From NCBI GenBank assembly GCA_947179155.2, contig OX359266.1, positions 44,759,039 to 44,823,038 of the forward strand: a stretch of DNA of 64,000 bases, given 5' to 3'. This DNA is from Hedera helix (lineage: Eukaryota > Streptophyta > Magnoliopsida > Apiales > Araliaceae). Of this stretch, positions 12,718-24,570 are shown in pieces. The number at the start of each line of letters is the position of its first letter. Position 1 is the stretch's first letter. A program made the translations under genes and the position numbers. The notes below the pieces were generated by a model that worked only from the letters and a program-made list of their open reading frames with translations, ran no database searches and was not told where the DNA came from.

Positions 12718-13407
12718 TCAGAAAAAAACGTCAGGAAACTCATTAACAATGGGAATATCATTCAAGTTTGACGTGTTTTTGTTCAAATCAGTGACATGAG
12801 CTAAAAAGGTTTGACATCCGTTTTTCAATAAACGAATGGCTTTATGGCTAGAAATAACAGTTATAGATTTCAATGGTTTAGTTGCTTGAATTTGCATGAC
12901 AGGTTGATTAGGAATATGAAAACTAATAATCTTATGAAAACAATCAATTTTAGCATGATGGGTAGTCAACCAATCAATTCCTAAAATCACATCAAATTCA
13001 CGCATCTCCAAAGAAATAAGGTCAACAGGTAATGTGAGGTTGTTGATTTGAACTAGGCAAGATTTATAGATAGTAAATGTAATAGGTATTTCTCCCAATG
13101 AGGTTTCAACTGATAAGACAAGATTTAAGTTTTCAATAGTCAAATTTAAACGTTGAGTACATATAGGTGGGATAAAAGAGTGGATAGAGCCAGTATCTAA
13201 TATGGCATAGACTTCACGAGAATTTATGAATAGCTTACCGGTTATCACCTCATTCGGTTTCTTGACTGTTATCGTCAAATCGAATCCCGAATACTTCATT
13301 CGGATCTTCACGTATTTCAACCATGGGAATACCACTGAATAATTTTCTAGCAAACTGTTTCTCGGGTTCATCAACTTCATCAGTAGTAAGGTACCAATGA
13401 TTTCCAT
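12718..13407 (-). CDS. Aspartic protease frame of element B
   Basis: A 229-residue frame. The first about 50 residues come from the foreign segment that replaced gag. From PNEVITGKLF onward it is the retropepsin-like protease domain, with catalytic DTG (ILDTGSIHSFI) and the downstream DVILGIDWL motif. It ends at a stop after NEFPDVFF, just past a run of seven T, where relatives continue into reverse transcriptase. Element A has the same stop. The frame overlaps the gag-like frame by 158 nt in another register, so the chimeric gag and the protease are no longer one continuous frame as they are in A. Confidence 0.8.
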   Translation of the reverse strand: MEIIGTLLLMKLMNPRNSLLENYSVVFPWLKYVKIRMKYSGFDLTITVKKPNEVITGKLFINSREVYAILDTGSIHSFIPPICTQRLNLTIENLNLVLSVETSLGEIPITFTIYKSCLVQINNLTLPVDLISLEMREFDVILGIDWLTTHHAKIDCFHKIISFHIPNQPVMQIQATKPLKSITVISSHKAIRLLKNGCQTFLAHVTDLNKNTSNLNDIPIVNEFPDVFF

Positions 13408-13870
13408 TAAAATAGTATTTTCGATAGACTGCAGTTTCCACGATAGTGACTAACTTAACCTGAATTCCTCTAAATTGTAACGCCCAAAAGTATAGAAACA
13501 TCATTTTTAAATAATCTTGAAAATCATAGCTGGAACACCATAAATCCCAAAGACTAATATGAAAAGTCCATATATTCTGATCCTTTGTTATAGAGCATAA
13601 CCAGGTAATATCACTCTCCCAATTAGTGAGTAAATTAAAGGCAATAATTTCCGCAAGTTCGTTACTTCCTTTAATTGCTTCTAAGAATGGATCTGGAACG
13701 ACTGTAGCAGAGCTTTCACCTTCATCCTTACTGGATAGAAAACGCATAATTTTTGCCTTAGGCAAATGATTCAACTCTGAGTTTGTAAGAAGATTATTCG
13801 TCGCCTCTTGTTTTGCAGCTACATTTGTTTTGGTAATTTCATAGTTAACCTCCTGATTTCCAGATGTCAT
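13250..13870 (-). CDS. Chimeric gag-like frame with captured foreign segment (element B)
   Basis: A 206-residue frame. The first about 32 residues (MTSGNQEVNY...) match the N-terminus of element A gag, and the ATG lies at the same place after the leader. From about residue 33 on it is unrelated to gag: no gag core, no zinc knuckles. The foreign part stays open for about 170 codons. It is rich in Trp, Tyr and Phe, is highly acidic near DEVDEPEKQ, and ends EVFGIRFDDNSQETE. I do not recognise it. It could be a captured host exon or piece of another element. It spans about 13258-13775 and replaces about 1.1 kb of A-type gag. Whether the protein is made is unknown. Confidence 0.65.
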   Translation of the reverse strand: MTSGNQEVNYEITKTNVAAKQEATNNLLTNSELNHLPKAKIMRFLSSKDEGESSATVVPDPFLEAIKGSNELAEIIAFNLLTNWESDITWLCSITKDQNIWTFHISLWDLWCSSYDFQDYLKMMFLYFWALQFRGIQVKLVTIVETAVYRKYYFNGNHWYLTTDEVDEPEKQFARKLFSGIPMVEIREDPNEVFGIRFDDNSQETE

Positions 13871-14059
13871 AATTAACTGTGGTCACAAAATAAATGTTAG
13901 TTCAAATAAACTGACTCATCTCTTCATGTTCCTACATTCAAATCGATTCATTAGATAAAAAATAAATCTAATTTAGGTAGGACACACTAGTGATTGATTC
14001 TATTCGTCTCTCCCCTCCTAGTTCTAACCCCAGATCTCCATTAAAGACCATATCCCTAA

Positions 14060-14071
14060 GCTCTGATGCCA
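14060..14071 (-). other. Primer binding site of element B (tRNA-iMet type)
   Basis: On the minus strand tggcatcagagc lies two bases from the end of the 5' LTR. It matches the common plant initiator-Met primer site tggtatcagagc, which is exact in element A, except for one base. Confidence 0.75.
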
Positions 14072-14073
14072 AC

Positions 14074-16988
14074 TGTGACGCCCCCAAATCTGGGCCCACA
14101 CAGCCCATACTTGAGTCGTCAAAAGACTACAACAAAATTATTACAACAAAGCACAACGTACAACAATACAGTGTATAATAATACACAACTAAGTCTTCAC
14201 TATTATTGTCACACTATTTTACAAAACGTGAAAACTATGATAACTATTCCTCGGACCCTCACTCCATTCCCCGGCTAGACCCTGTTATGTTTTCATCTCC
14301 TGTTGAAAAACAATGGAACAAAAGAAAGGGTGAGCTCAAATAGCCCAGTAAAGAATATCATGACTAAGATAATGACGAATAAATTATCATTAGTCTTCAA
14401 CAGTTGAGTTCTTGATAGAATACAATAGACTACAAGGTTTATATCAAAAACTGCAGTTAAATTCTTAAACAACGTTCAGATCAATAATAGCAGCGGAATG
14501 AGTAATCTATTAGAAGAATAATGCAGACTATAATGTCCACTCGGTTCTCTTTTTAGGAAAAACATCATCAACTTTTATCATCTGAAATATCATTAGTCAA
14601 GATAATACAAATTCACAGTTCCTGATCATAATCATGCAGATCAATAGTTCATCTTTGCACTATGGGCCAAAGACATTCAATATAACACCAACGGTCATGA
14701 TTATACCAGATTCAGCCTTTGGTCATAATCATACCAAACAACAGTTCATCTTTGCACTACGGGCCAAAGAGAACATTCACCACGTGCCATAAAAGACACC
14801 GAACAGATGTATCGCCTTTAACCTATTATATCGCCTTTAACCTATCATCTGTTCAACAAATATATCACATCTGTGCCCCCGGCCACAGATATTCACAACA
14901 GCTTGATTTTTGGATGATTAGAATGATATAAATGATGAACAGAAGAAATAGGATAACAATAAGTATCGGAAGTTTACTTTGTACAGATTCAAATAATGTC
15001 CAAATTGTCAACATGATGTGGAGTGAAATTTAAAAAATGATATTCAAGATCCACAGTTCAGAATAACGGTTACAATTCAATAGAAAGGTTCACGTAAATA
15101 GGAAGGTTCAGTTGAAATAATGAAGTTCAACCATTATGGAACATATAATATTTTCAGGAATTATAGAAGCAATAGTTCCATAATAAATTTCGATTTAGGA
15201 GTATGAAAGAAAATAATATCCCTTACCGTAGCAGGTTTGATTAACAAAAGGTGAAGGAAATTAATACAAAAGGTTATTCACCAACAGGCGGCAATCCGCT
15301 CCGTAAGGTTATTCCCACAATTTAATAGAATTTGAGTACAAAGAGTTATTCACCAAACAGGCGGCAATCCGCTCCGTAAGGTTATTCCCACAATTTAATA
15401 GAATTTGAGTACAAAGAGTTATTCACCAAACAGGCGGCAATCCGCTCCGTAAGGTTATTCTCAGAGATTAATAATGAATGAATACGAAAGGTTATTCACC
15501 AACAGGCGGCAATCCGCTCCGTAAGGTTATTCCCACAATTTAATACATGAAAATAAAAGGCACGTCTTATGAGTAAGGAAGAAACAATATTATTATCGAG
15601 AATCAAATAATGATAATCCCTTACCATAGTATGTTTGAATAATGGAAGATGAAAAAGATGGTATCCCTTACCGTAGCAGGTTTGATTAACTTGAACAGTA
15701 CACGTATACTTATAGATCTTCACAAATACTCAAGATGACTTAAGCACACTTAGAGAGAACTTTCACAAGAAGTATTTAGAGAGAGAAAGAAAGAACAAGT
15801 AAGGAAGTTTATGAAAAATCCTTAAGTTAAGGCTTCTATTTATAGCCAAAAATCTTATCATTCATTTAATCTAAACCATTCATTTAAAGATCATCTTTTA
15901 ATCTACACCATCCATTTCAAATATTATATTATCTTTAATCTACACCATTCATTTCATATCACCTAATAATCACCTAACTTTATATTATAAACAAATCAAT
16001 TTAATTATTCAACAATAATTCACACTTTAATCTACACCATTCATTTCATATCACCTAATAATCACCTAACTTTATATTATAAACAAATCAATTCAATTAT
16101 TCAACAATAATTCACACTTTAATCTACACCATTCATTTCATATCACCTAATAATCACCTAACTTTATATTATAAACAAATAACTTTATCAATTCAATTAT
16201 TATGACTAATTGTTATAAATACAGTATAGTTAGCTCTTAGATATCAAGTCAATAAATTAATGAAATACAACTGTTTAAATAACATCATAATAGAGATAAC
16301 AATAATGTAAAATAAAGCATACGTTACTGTGTAATGACAATTATTGATTCAATAATGTGAATTACTGTGCATATGTTACTGTGACAATTATTAGGTTCAA
16401 TAATTTTAAAAACAGTGCAACAACAATTATTGACTCAATGATATAAAATACAGTGTAATGACAATTATTAAATCAATAATGCAAAATACTGTGTAACAAC
16501 AATTATTGAATTGATAATATAAAATATTATGCAGTGACAATTATCGATGAAATGATGCGTAACAGTTACGGTGTCAATTATCAGACCAATAATATGAGAC
16601 ACTATGCAATACCGTGTGTTACTGTAGAGTACCGTGTGCTACAGAAAATACCATAAACTACCGTATGCTACTATTCTTTTATCACCGGTATTTTAACAGT
16701 TCCGTTGACTATTTTTATTTAAAAAGGTTACTTATGTCGTTTTCTATATCCGACAAATATTCCGTTGTGGGGTCCACCAATAATTTATTATTTCGGCGCC
16801 GTCGTACGGCACAAATATTCCCCGACCAAACGAATATTCCCCGACAAAGCGAATATTGTCCGACAAAATAAAATTTGCACATAACATCCTTAACTTTCAA
16901 TTTTGTTAATTTAACCACTTACTGTTTCAAAAAAAATATATATGAAGAAAAATTAAATTTTGTATTTCATAAAATTCGGGGTCTTACA
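14074..16988 (-). repeat. 5' LTR of element B
   Basis: A 2915-bp LTR almost identical to the 3' LTR 6480 bp away. It shows the same internal tandem arrays (92-bp units starting near 15946, 16038 and 16130) and a TATA box at about 15837-15846 on the minus strand. The target duplication GTTAT follows directly at 16989. Confidence 0.92.
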
Positions 16989-18389
16989 GTTATTCCCACA
17001 AATTAATACATGGAAATAAATAGCACATCTTATGAGTAAGAAAGAAACGATATTATTTTCGAGAATCAAATAATGATAATCCCTTACCGTAGTAAGTTTA
17101 AATAATAGAATATGAAAGAAGATGATATTCCTTACCTTAACACGTGACTGGATATTGATTTAAATGAGGTTGATTAACTTGAACGGTACTCGTACACTTA
17201 TGAATCTTCATAAATATTCAAGATGACTTAAGCACACTTAGAGAGAACTTACACAAGAAGTATTTAGAGAGAGAAAGAAAGAACAAGTAATGAAGTTTAT
17301 GAAAAATCTTTAAGTTAATGCCTCTATTTATAGCCAAAAATCTTATCATAACCAAGATTTCCTAATTTAATCCAAACCGTTCATTTCAAGATAATGTTTA
17401 ATCCATACCATTCATTTCATCTTTTAAGATAAACCATTCATTTAAAGATCATTTTTTAATCTACATCATCAATTTTAAATTCTATATTATCTTTAATCTA
17501 TACCATTCATTTCATCTTTTAAGATTTCCTTAATCTAAACCATTCATTTAAAGATCATCTTTTAATCTACACCATCCATTTTAAATTCTATATTATCTTT
17601 AATCTATACCATTCATTTTATATCACTTAACTTTATATTATAAACAAATAACTTTATCAATTCAATTATTCGACAATAATTCACACGTATTCATTATTAT
17701 GACTAATTGTTATAAATACAGTGTAGTTGGCTCTCTAAGTTAGATATCAAGTCAATTAATTAATGAAATAAAACTGTTTAAATAACACCATAATAGAGAT
17801 AACAATAATGCAGAAAATATGTAAAAGAAAGAATATGTTACTGTGTCATGACAATTATTGATTCAATAATGTGAATTACTGTGCATTTGCTACTGTGACA
17901 ATTATCAGTTTAATAATATGAATTATTGTGCATGTGACAATAAAGTCAAATATTGTATGATAACCACTTTATCAGTTTAATAATACGAAACACTGTGCAA
18001 TGTCGTGTGCTACTGTGCAATATCGTGTGCTACTGTGCAATACCGTATGTTACTTGTAATACCGTATATTACTATTCTTTTACCACCGGATATTTTAACA
18101 ATTAAAAGTAATAGTACCATTGACCATTTAAAAAATTGTTTATGTCATTTTCTTTATCCGACAATTATTCTTTGTGGGGTCCACCAATGATTGGTTTGTA
18201 CGGCGCCGTCGTACGAATATTCCCCGACAGAACGAATATTCCTCGACTAAACGAATATTGTCCGACATAATATAATTTGCACATAACATCCTTAACTTTT
18301 AACTTTATCAATTTAACTACTTACTGTTTCAGAAAAAAATATATGAAGAAAAATTAAATTTTGTATTTCATAAAATTCGAGGTCTTACA

Positions 18390-19052
18390 TATTTTTTCTT
18401 TTTTATTTCTATCACCTATAAATTCACTCATAACAATTTACTTTTACTAAATCTCAATAGATTTCACTTAAAAAAAAACCAAAAAAATTTCATACAACGA
18501 AAAAGTTATGGAGATATGATTGAAAAAGAAATATTTAAAGAACGTGCAGCCAAAAACGTTTGAAGACGAGAACAATATCTTTTGAAAAAATAACAAGCAC
18601 ATCTGAATACTAATCATTTAATGACATTTAAAATTGGCGACTTAAAAGTCATTTATTTGAAGCTTACAAGGTCTAATATTTAGAATGTATTTGTCATTAT
18701 CTTGAGTTTAATACACTAAATTTTTTTAATTAGAATGTTTAAAATTATTTTATTATCATATGTATAGGTTGAGTTTATTTATAATTAATATTGTATTTAC
18801 TTTATTTTCTCACTTTTCATTAAAACAACATTGGTACCATAAACATAAAATAAAGAAAAATTCACTAATCAAGAATGTTATTAAGCAATGGTTCAGAAAA
18901 AAATATTCGAGGAACGTGAAGTCAAGAATAGTACTGAAGATGAGAAGAATATCCCCTAAAAAAGAGTTTAAAAGAAAACCAAAAAAATATTTATGTTATC
19001 TATCAATAATGACTATTGGGGTTCTTTTTAATAGGTTTATTTAATTTATATA
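18390..19052. other. Spacer between two LTRs
   Basis: AT-rich DNA with no supported gene. Two segments (about 18505-18580 and 18890-18960) are similar to each other, with the shared order aatatt...gaacgtg...gaagac/gatgagaa. This suggests an old local duplication. A 94-codon frame at 18760-19044 is Lys/Phe/Leu-rich and looks like chance. Confidence 0.4.
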
Positions 19053-19960
19053 TGTAAGACCCCGAATTTTATGAAATATAAAATTTAATTTTTCTTCATA
19101 TATTTTTTTTTTTATGAAACAGTAAGTGGTTAAATTGACGAAATTGAAAGTTAAGGATGTTATGTGCAAATTTTGACAATATTCGTTTTGTCGGGGAATA
19201 TTCGAACCGTACGACGGCGCCGAAATAACTAATTATTGGTGGACCCCACAACGGAATATTTGTCGGATATAGAAAACGACAGAAATGACTTTTTTAAATA
19301 AAAATAGTCAACGGTGTTAACTGTTAAAATACCGGTGATAAAAGAATAGTAGCATACGGTAATTTATGGTATTTTACTGTAGCACGCGGTACTCTACAGT
19401 AGCACACGGTATTGCACAGTATCTCATATTATTAATCTGATAACGTGGTCATTGCACAGTATTCATCAATAATTGTTGTTGCACAGTATTTTGCATTATT
19501 GATTCAATAATTGTCATTACACTGTATTTCATATCATTAAGTCAATAATTGTTGGTGCACTGTAGTTTAAAATTATTGAACCTAATAATTGTCACAGTTG
19601 CAAATATACAATAATTTATATTATTAAATTAATAATCATCAGTAACGTGTTTCTTACATTATTGTTGAATTACATTATTGTTGAATTCCTGTTATCACTA
19701 TTGTGACATTAATTTTTGCTACTTTGGATATTAGTCTAATAAGGTGGTAAGAAAAAAATGGCAGGTAGAGGAAAGATATCTAATTAATTATAATATATTA
19801 TATTATTATAATATATTATATAAAGTTGTTTGTTTTATTAGAAATATAATATATAAAGTTATTTATTTTATTAGAAATATAATATATAAAGTTATTTATT
19901 TTATTATGAATATTATAATAAGATTTTGTTTTATATGAAAATAAATTTTACAAAAAACGT

Positions 19961-20009
19961 GTGCTGAATGAATTCAGCACTGGCGTGCTGAACGAATTCA
20001 GCACTGGCG
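19961..20009. promoter_or_regulatory. Twin 20-bp palindromes upstream of the S2 TATA box
   Basis: Two head-to-tail copies of a 24-bp unit whose core gtgctgaaYgaattcagcac is a near-perfect palindrome. They end about 36 bp before the TATA box and are absent from the other LTRs here. The spacing and dyad symmetry suggest a binding site for a dimeric transcription factor, but this is inference. Confidence 0.45.
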
Positions 20010-20044
20010 TGCCACCTACCACCGCATAGTGCTTTCTTTTCTCC

Positions 20045-20052
20045 TATAAATA
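20045..20052 (+). promoter_or_regulatory. TATA box of LTR S2
   Basis: tataaata in the context tctcctataaatagctt, embedded in the replaced promoter block. Transcription would start about 30 bases downstream. Confidence 0.6.
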
Positions 20053-21985
20053 GCTTGCTCAGTTGAATAGAAAAAGCACACATAAAACATAAAATTTTTC
20101 TATAAGAATTTTATGAGTTTTCTCTGAGAATAGTAAGACTATTTTGAGTGTTTGAAAGCCAAAAGGAGTGTAGAAATTTTTCAAGTATGTCTTTTATTAA
20201 AGAGTAGTAATTTCATAAATTCCTATTTTTCACGGTATTCACAAATCTTCCTTTAGAAGACTCTTCTTTAAGAAGATTCATTTTTAAAAGCTTTCTTTGG
20301 AAGATTTATTCTGGAATATTATTTTAAAAAATATTTTAAAGTAGTTATATTAAACTACAAAAATTATATTAAATATATATAATTTTAATAGTTCATATTA
20401 TACGAGTTATCATACACTTTGAAATTTATATGTGGTAATTACTAATTTTATTATAAATATATATGTTGATCAACCTCATTTAAATCAATATCCAGTCACG
20501 TGTTAAGGTAAGGAATATTATTCTTTTCACACTCTTAAATTTATTACGGTAAGGGATACCATCATTTTCATCTTCCATTATTCAAGCTTACTATGGTAAG
20601 GGATTATCATTACTTGATTCTCGAAAATAATATTGTTTCTTCCTTACTCATAAGATGTGCCTTTTATTTCCATGTATTAATTTGTGGGAATAACCTTACG
20701 ACGCGGATTACTGCCTGTTGGTGAATAACCTTTCGTATTCATTCCTTATTAATCTCTGAGAATAACCTTACTGCACGGATTACCGCCTGTTTGGTGAATA
20801 ACTTTTCGTATTCAATTTTTATTAAATTGTGGGAATAACCTTACGGCGCGGATTACCGCCTGTTGGTGAATAACATTTCGTATTCATTCCTTATTAATCT
20901 CTGAGAATAACCTGACTACGCGGATTACCGCATGTTTGGTGAATTATTCTTCGTATTTATTTCTTACTTGTCTCTTGTTGGTAAAGTTTCCTGAAATGAA
21001 TATATATTATTTAATAGTTTGCGCTTCATCTAATATCATTTCAACTGAACCTTCCTATTTTTCTAAATCTTTCTGTTGAACCTTAACTGTTATTCTGAAC
21101 TGTGGATCTTAAATATCATTCTTGAATTTTAGTCCACATCATGTTGGCAATTTGGACATTATTTGAATCTGCACAAAGAAAAATCATAAACTTTTGATAT
21201 TTATTGATCATACTGTTTTTTCTGATTTATCATCTATATCACGGTGGTTAATATAATCATCAAGAACCATGTTGTTGTGAATATTTGTGGCCTGAGACAC
21301 AGTTGATAGGATAAAGGCGATATAATTATTGTGTCTTTTAGGGCACGTGGTGAATATTCTCTTTGGCCTGGGGCAAAGATGAACTGTTGTTGGTATGATT
21401 ATGACCAAAGGCTGAAAACTGGCATAATCATTACCGTTGGTGTTATATTTGAATATTTTTGGCTCGTAATGCAAAGATGAACTATTAACTGACATGATTA
21501 TAATCAGGAACTGAAAATTTATATTATCATGACCAGCGATGTTTAAGATGATAAAAGTTGAAGCGAGTGGGCATTATAGTCTGCATTATTCTTCTCATAG
21601 ATTGCTCTTTCCGCTGCTATTATTGATACAAAGCTTATTGTCTATTTATTCAATTAAGAACTCATCTGTTGAAGGCTAATGATAATTTATTTGTCATTAT
21701 TTTAGTCATGATATTTCTTACTGTTATTTGGGCTCACCCTTTCTTTTGTTCCATTGTTTTTCAGAAAATGAGAGAGTAGCCGGGTCTAGCAGGGGAATGG
21801 AGTGACGGTCCGAGTGATAGCTATTGTAGTCTTCACATGTTGTATATAGTGTGGCAATAATAGTAAATACTTAGTTGTGTATTATTGAGTTTGTATTTCT
21901 GTCCCATGTACTATTTATATTAAAAATTTTGTATTTTATGGCGTCTCAAATTGGGCTATGTAAGCCTAGATTTGGGGGCGTCACA

Positions 21986-23376
21986 ATATATCTTAACAAA
22001 TTTATATAGGATAATTTTACGCCTACAATTTTATTAAAATATTAAGATGTCGAAAAAAATTCTTAACATATCACGTGATTTAATTATGTTAATATTAGTC
22101 GTGAACTTCATTATTAAATTAATATCCTAACTAATTTAATTTATTAAATTTAAAATTTTACCAAATCACATGATTAATTGTATTAATAATATATGTGAAT
22201 TTCAAACATAATAACTGTTGAAAGATTATAGTGGATTCATTTATAACTAATTGTTATAATTAAATTAAAACTTGAGTTTTATAATTTTATTTGGATTAGA
22301 ATTTCAAACAAATCTTGACAATATAAATGTTAATATAGAATTCTATTACAAACTTAAATAACATTAAAATAATTATTTTTACACAACTATAACTAAATAA
22401 ATATACAATAATTCATTTAAATATTTAGCATAATTATTGATTAAAAGAATCTACAATACGTAATTTAATTATTAGTTATTTGAGCAAATATTTAACTATT
22501 TAATAAAGGACAAGTATACACACATAATATTCAAACACTATTTCAAACACTACATTCTTCTATATCATTAAAAAGTAAGGCATGACACGAATTTTAATGT
22601 TATATTCTAATTTTTAATAATATAAATGGATGTAATATTTTGTTGTTATGCTTTTATATTTATTCTTTAATAATTACAACTACGTTCATAAAATAACAAT
22701 TAATTTTTTAATTATTAATATAATAAATTATTATCCATCCCACCCGTAATTTGCACATGATTAGTGAATTTGCAATACTATATGTCGAGTTTATTAAGCT
22801 TTTAACCGTAATAAATGAAAAGGGTCGACTTATTTGGGGGTAATACTAAAAATAAGAACAAAAAGTTCAATTAAAGACCAGAGGGGATCTAACTAAGTAC
22901 TAGATATTACCCCTTTTTTAGTTTTATTTTAAGAGAAATGCACTTAATTTTCGGTGCAGTGATATTTTCATTGTTAAAATTATTGGACCGTTTGGTTGAA
23001 CGAATTTTTTTTAGGATAAAATAAAATAATAGTTAAAATTAAAATCAGATCATAATAGAATTAAAATGAAATATTTCATTCATGTGTTTGGTTCGTTACT
23101 TAAAAAATTATATCAAAATAGAATGAAATATAATGACAAAATATCCCACACTAACTAACTAATTATATATATATAATCCAAAATAAGTATAATACATATT
23201 AATATTATAATACTATAATATATATTCATATATAATATTATTATATTATATATTATAATATAACATAAAATAAATATAATATAATATAAAACAAATATAA
23301 TAAATATTAAAAACATAATATTATATGTATTATACTATATATAAAATATATATTATTATATGTTATTATAAATATA

Positions 23377-23436
<60 letters not shown>

Positions 23437-24198
23437 AATTTAATACATATTAAAAATATAATATTATATATCTATTATACAATATTATATTATATGTTAT
23501 AATATTAAATATGTATTTAATATATAATACATATTATAAATATATAATAATCTATATCTAATATATAACATCATACAAAATAAATATAATACTTATTAAT
23601 ATATTATACTATATTTATTTATTTATTTATAATGGTGAGGGCATTTTTATGTTAATTTTTCATTTAATCATTGGAATCGCCATTCGTAAAAGAGATAATA
23701 AATCACGATTCTAATATATAAAGAAAAAACGATTCCATCGAAATAGTAATTATGACCAAACTTAACATATCAAATGTCGAAAAAAAATGGTAAATCAGAA
23801 CGACAATTTTTTTTCGCACTTAGTTCCTTCAAAATAAACGACACATAAATAATTATGTTAAATGTATAGATTCCGAAGCACTTTACACAAATAGTGCATT
23901 CTAGCATTACGTACTATCAACAGTTAATTATTTTGTTTTAAATTATAAGTTTATTATTAACTTTTAAAACTCTATTTAATATATTTTTAAATTTAAAATT
24001 AAAATAATTTTTTAAAAATTAAAAAAATAAATCTTATAATTATTAGTACTTTTAAAATAATTTAAAATATTTATTATTATATTTATTAAAATTAAAAAAA
24101 TTCATATTAATTTTAAATTTAAAAATATTTTTAATTAATTTTAAAAAGTCTATAATAATCTTAAGTATTCTGCCAGAAAATATAATTTGATTATTTAA
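21986..24198. other. AT-rich intergenic DNA
   Basis: No gene is visible. The stretch holds a worn foldback related to the one near 1279 (about 22506-22660), a segment with tttggttcgt-type words around 22985-23160 typical of worn MITEs, and very AT-rich tracts including a TA microsatellite at about 23380-23430. Confidence 0.5.
22506..22660. mobile_element. Diverged copy of the 1279-1440 foldback element
   Basis: It starts ggacaagt like the copy near 1279 and has an inner stem (atcattaaaaagtaaggcat against its near-complement near 22600). It ends with a gttatgc word as in the first copy. Target duplication was not resolved. Confidence 0.35.
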
Positions 24199-24570
24199 AT
24201 GAAGGAAGGATTAAATATTTTTTGGTACACGACTCCAGACTGGGAGGGAGGGGAGCGGGAAGCCCATATTCGCGGTTGGCGGTCTATAATGTCTGAAATC
24301 CCACTCCTCCCCGCGCACCGCGATTTCATTTCAATTGGGGATTCAAGATTACCCAAAACAAACACCACCGCCAGCCGAGGCGCTAACATACTCCTTCAGT
24401 CCTTCTTGCACCCTTTAAAATTTTGAAAGAGAGAGAAAATGAAAATTCAATTCATCCCTCCAAAAACAAAAACAAACCCAAACCCATTACCCACCACCTA
24501 CAAATAAATAATCACCAACCATCTCACTCTTTCACTAATTACAGAGAGCATCAAACAAACAAATTAAGCA

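Larger units (their letters stand above)
7594..16988 (-). mobile_element. Element B: young non-autonomous Ty3/gypsy (Tekay-like) retrotransposon
   Basis: A complete minus-strand element of 9395 bp with two 2915-bp LTRs (5' LTR 14074-16988, 3' LTR 7594-10508) flanked by perfect 5-bp target duplications GTTAT (7589-7593 and 16989-16993). By eye the LTRs differ at two positions (7623/14103 and 7729/14209), so insertion was recent. The 3565-bp interior has a tRNA-iMet-type primer site, a chimeric gag-like frame, a protease frame and an RNase H-integrase frame. The reverse transcriptase domain is absent and both zinc knuckles are lost. It is nested in S1, an older LTR of the same family. Confidence 0.93.
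5948..18389 (-). mobile_element. Old Tekay-like LTR (S1), probable solo LTR, split by element B
   Basis: Two blocks (5948-7593 and 16994-18389, together about 3.04 kb) form one complete LTR read on the minus strand. It ends with the family signatures tgtgac... and ...ggtcttaca. Element B sits between them inside the U5-side tandem repeats. The LTR has its own TATA-like site near 17327-17335. The bordering 5-mers are taatt and tattt, an imperfect target duplication that fits an old insertion. No internal region or second LTR abuts it, so it reads as a solo LTR. Confidence 0.8.
19053..21985 (+). mobile_element. Solo LTR S2 of the Tekay-like family with a variant promoter block
   Basis: A 2933-bp LTR from tgtaagaccccg to ...ggcgtcaca, with perfect 5-bp target duplications ATATA (19048-19052 and 21986-21990). 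No internal sequence is attached, so it is a solo LTR left by LTR-LTR recombination. Its outer parts align with the LTRs of A, B and S1. The block from about 19690 to 20464 does not align: it carries two palindromes and its own TATA box. After about 20465 it rejoins the family sequence (atcaacctcatttaaatc). Confidence 0.88.
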
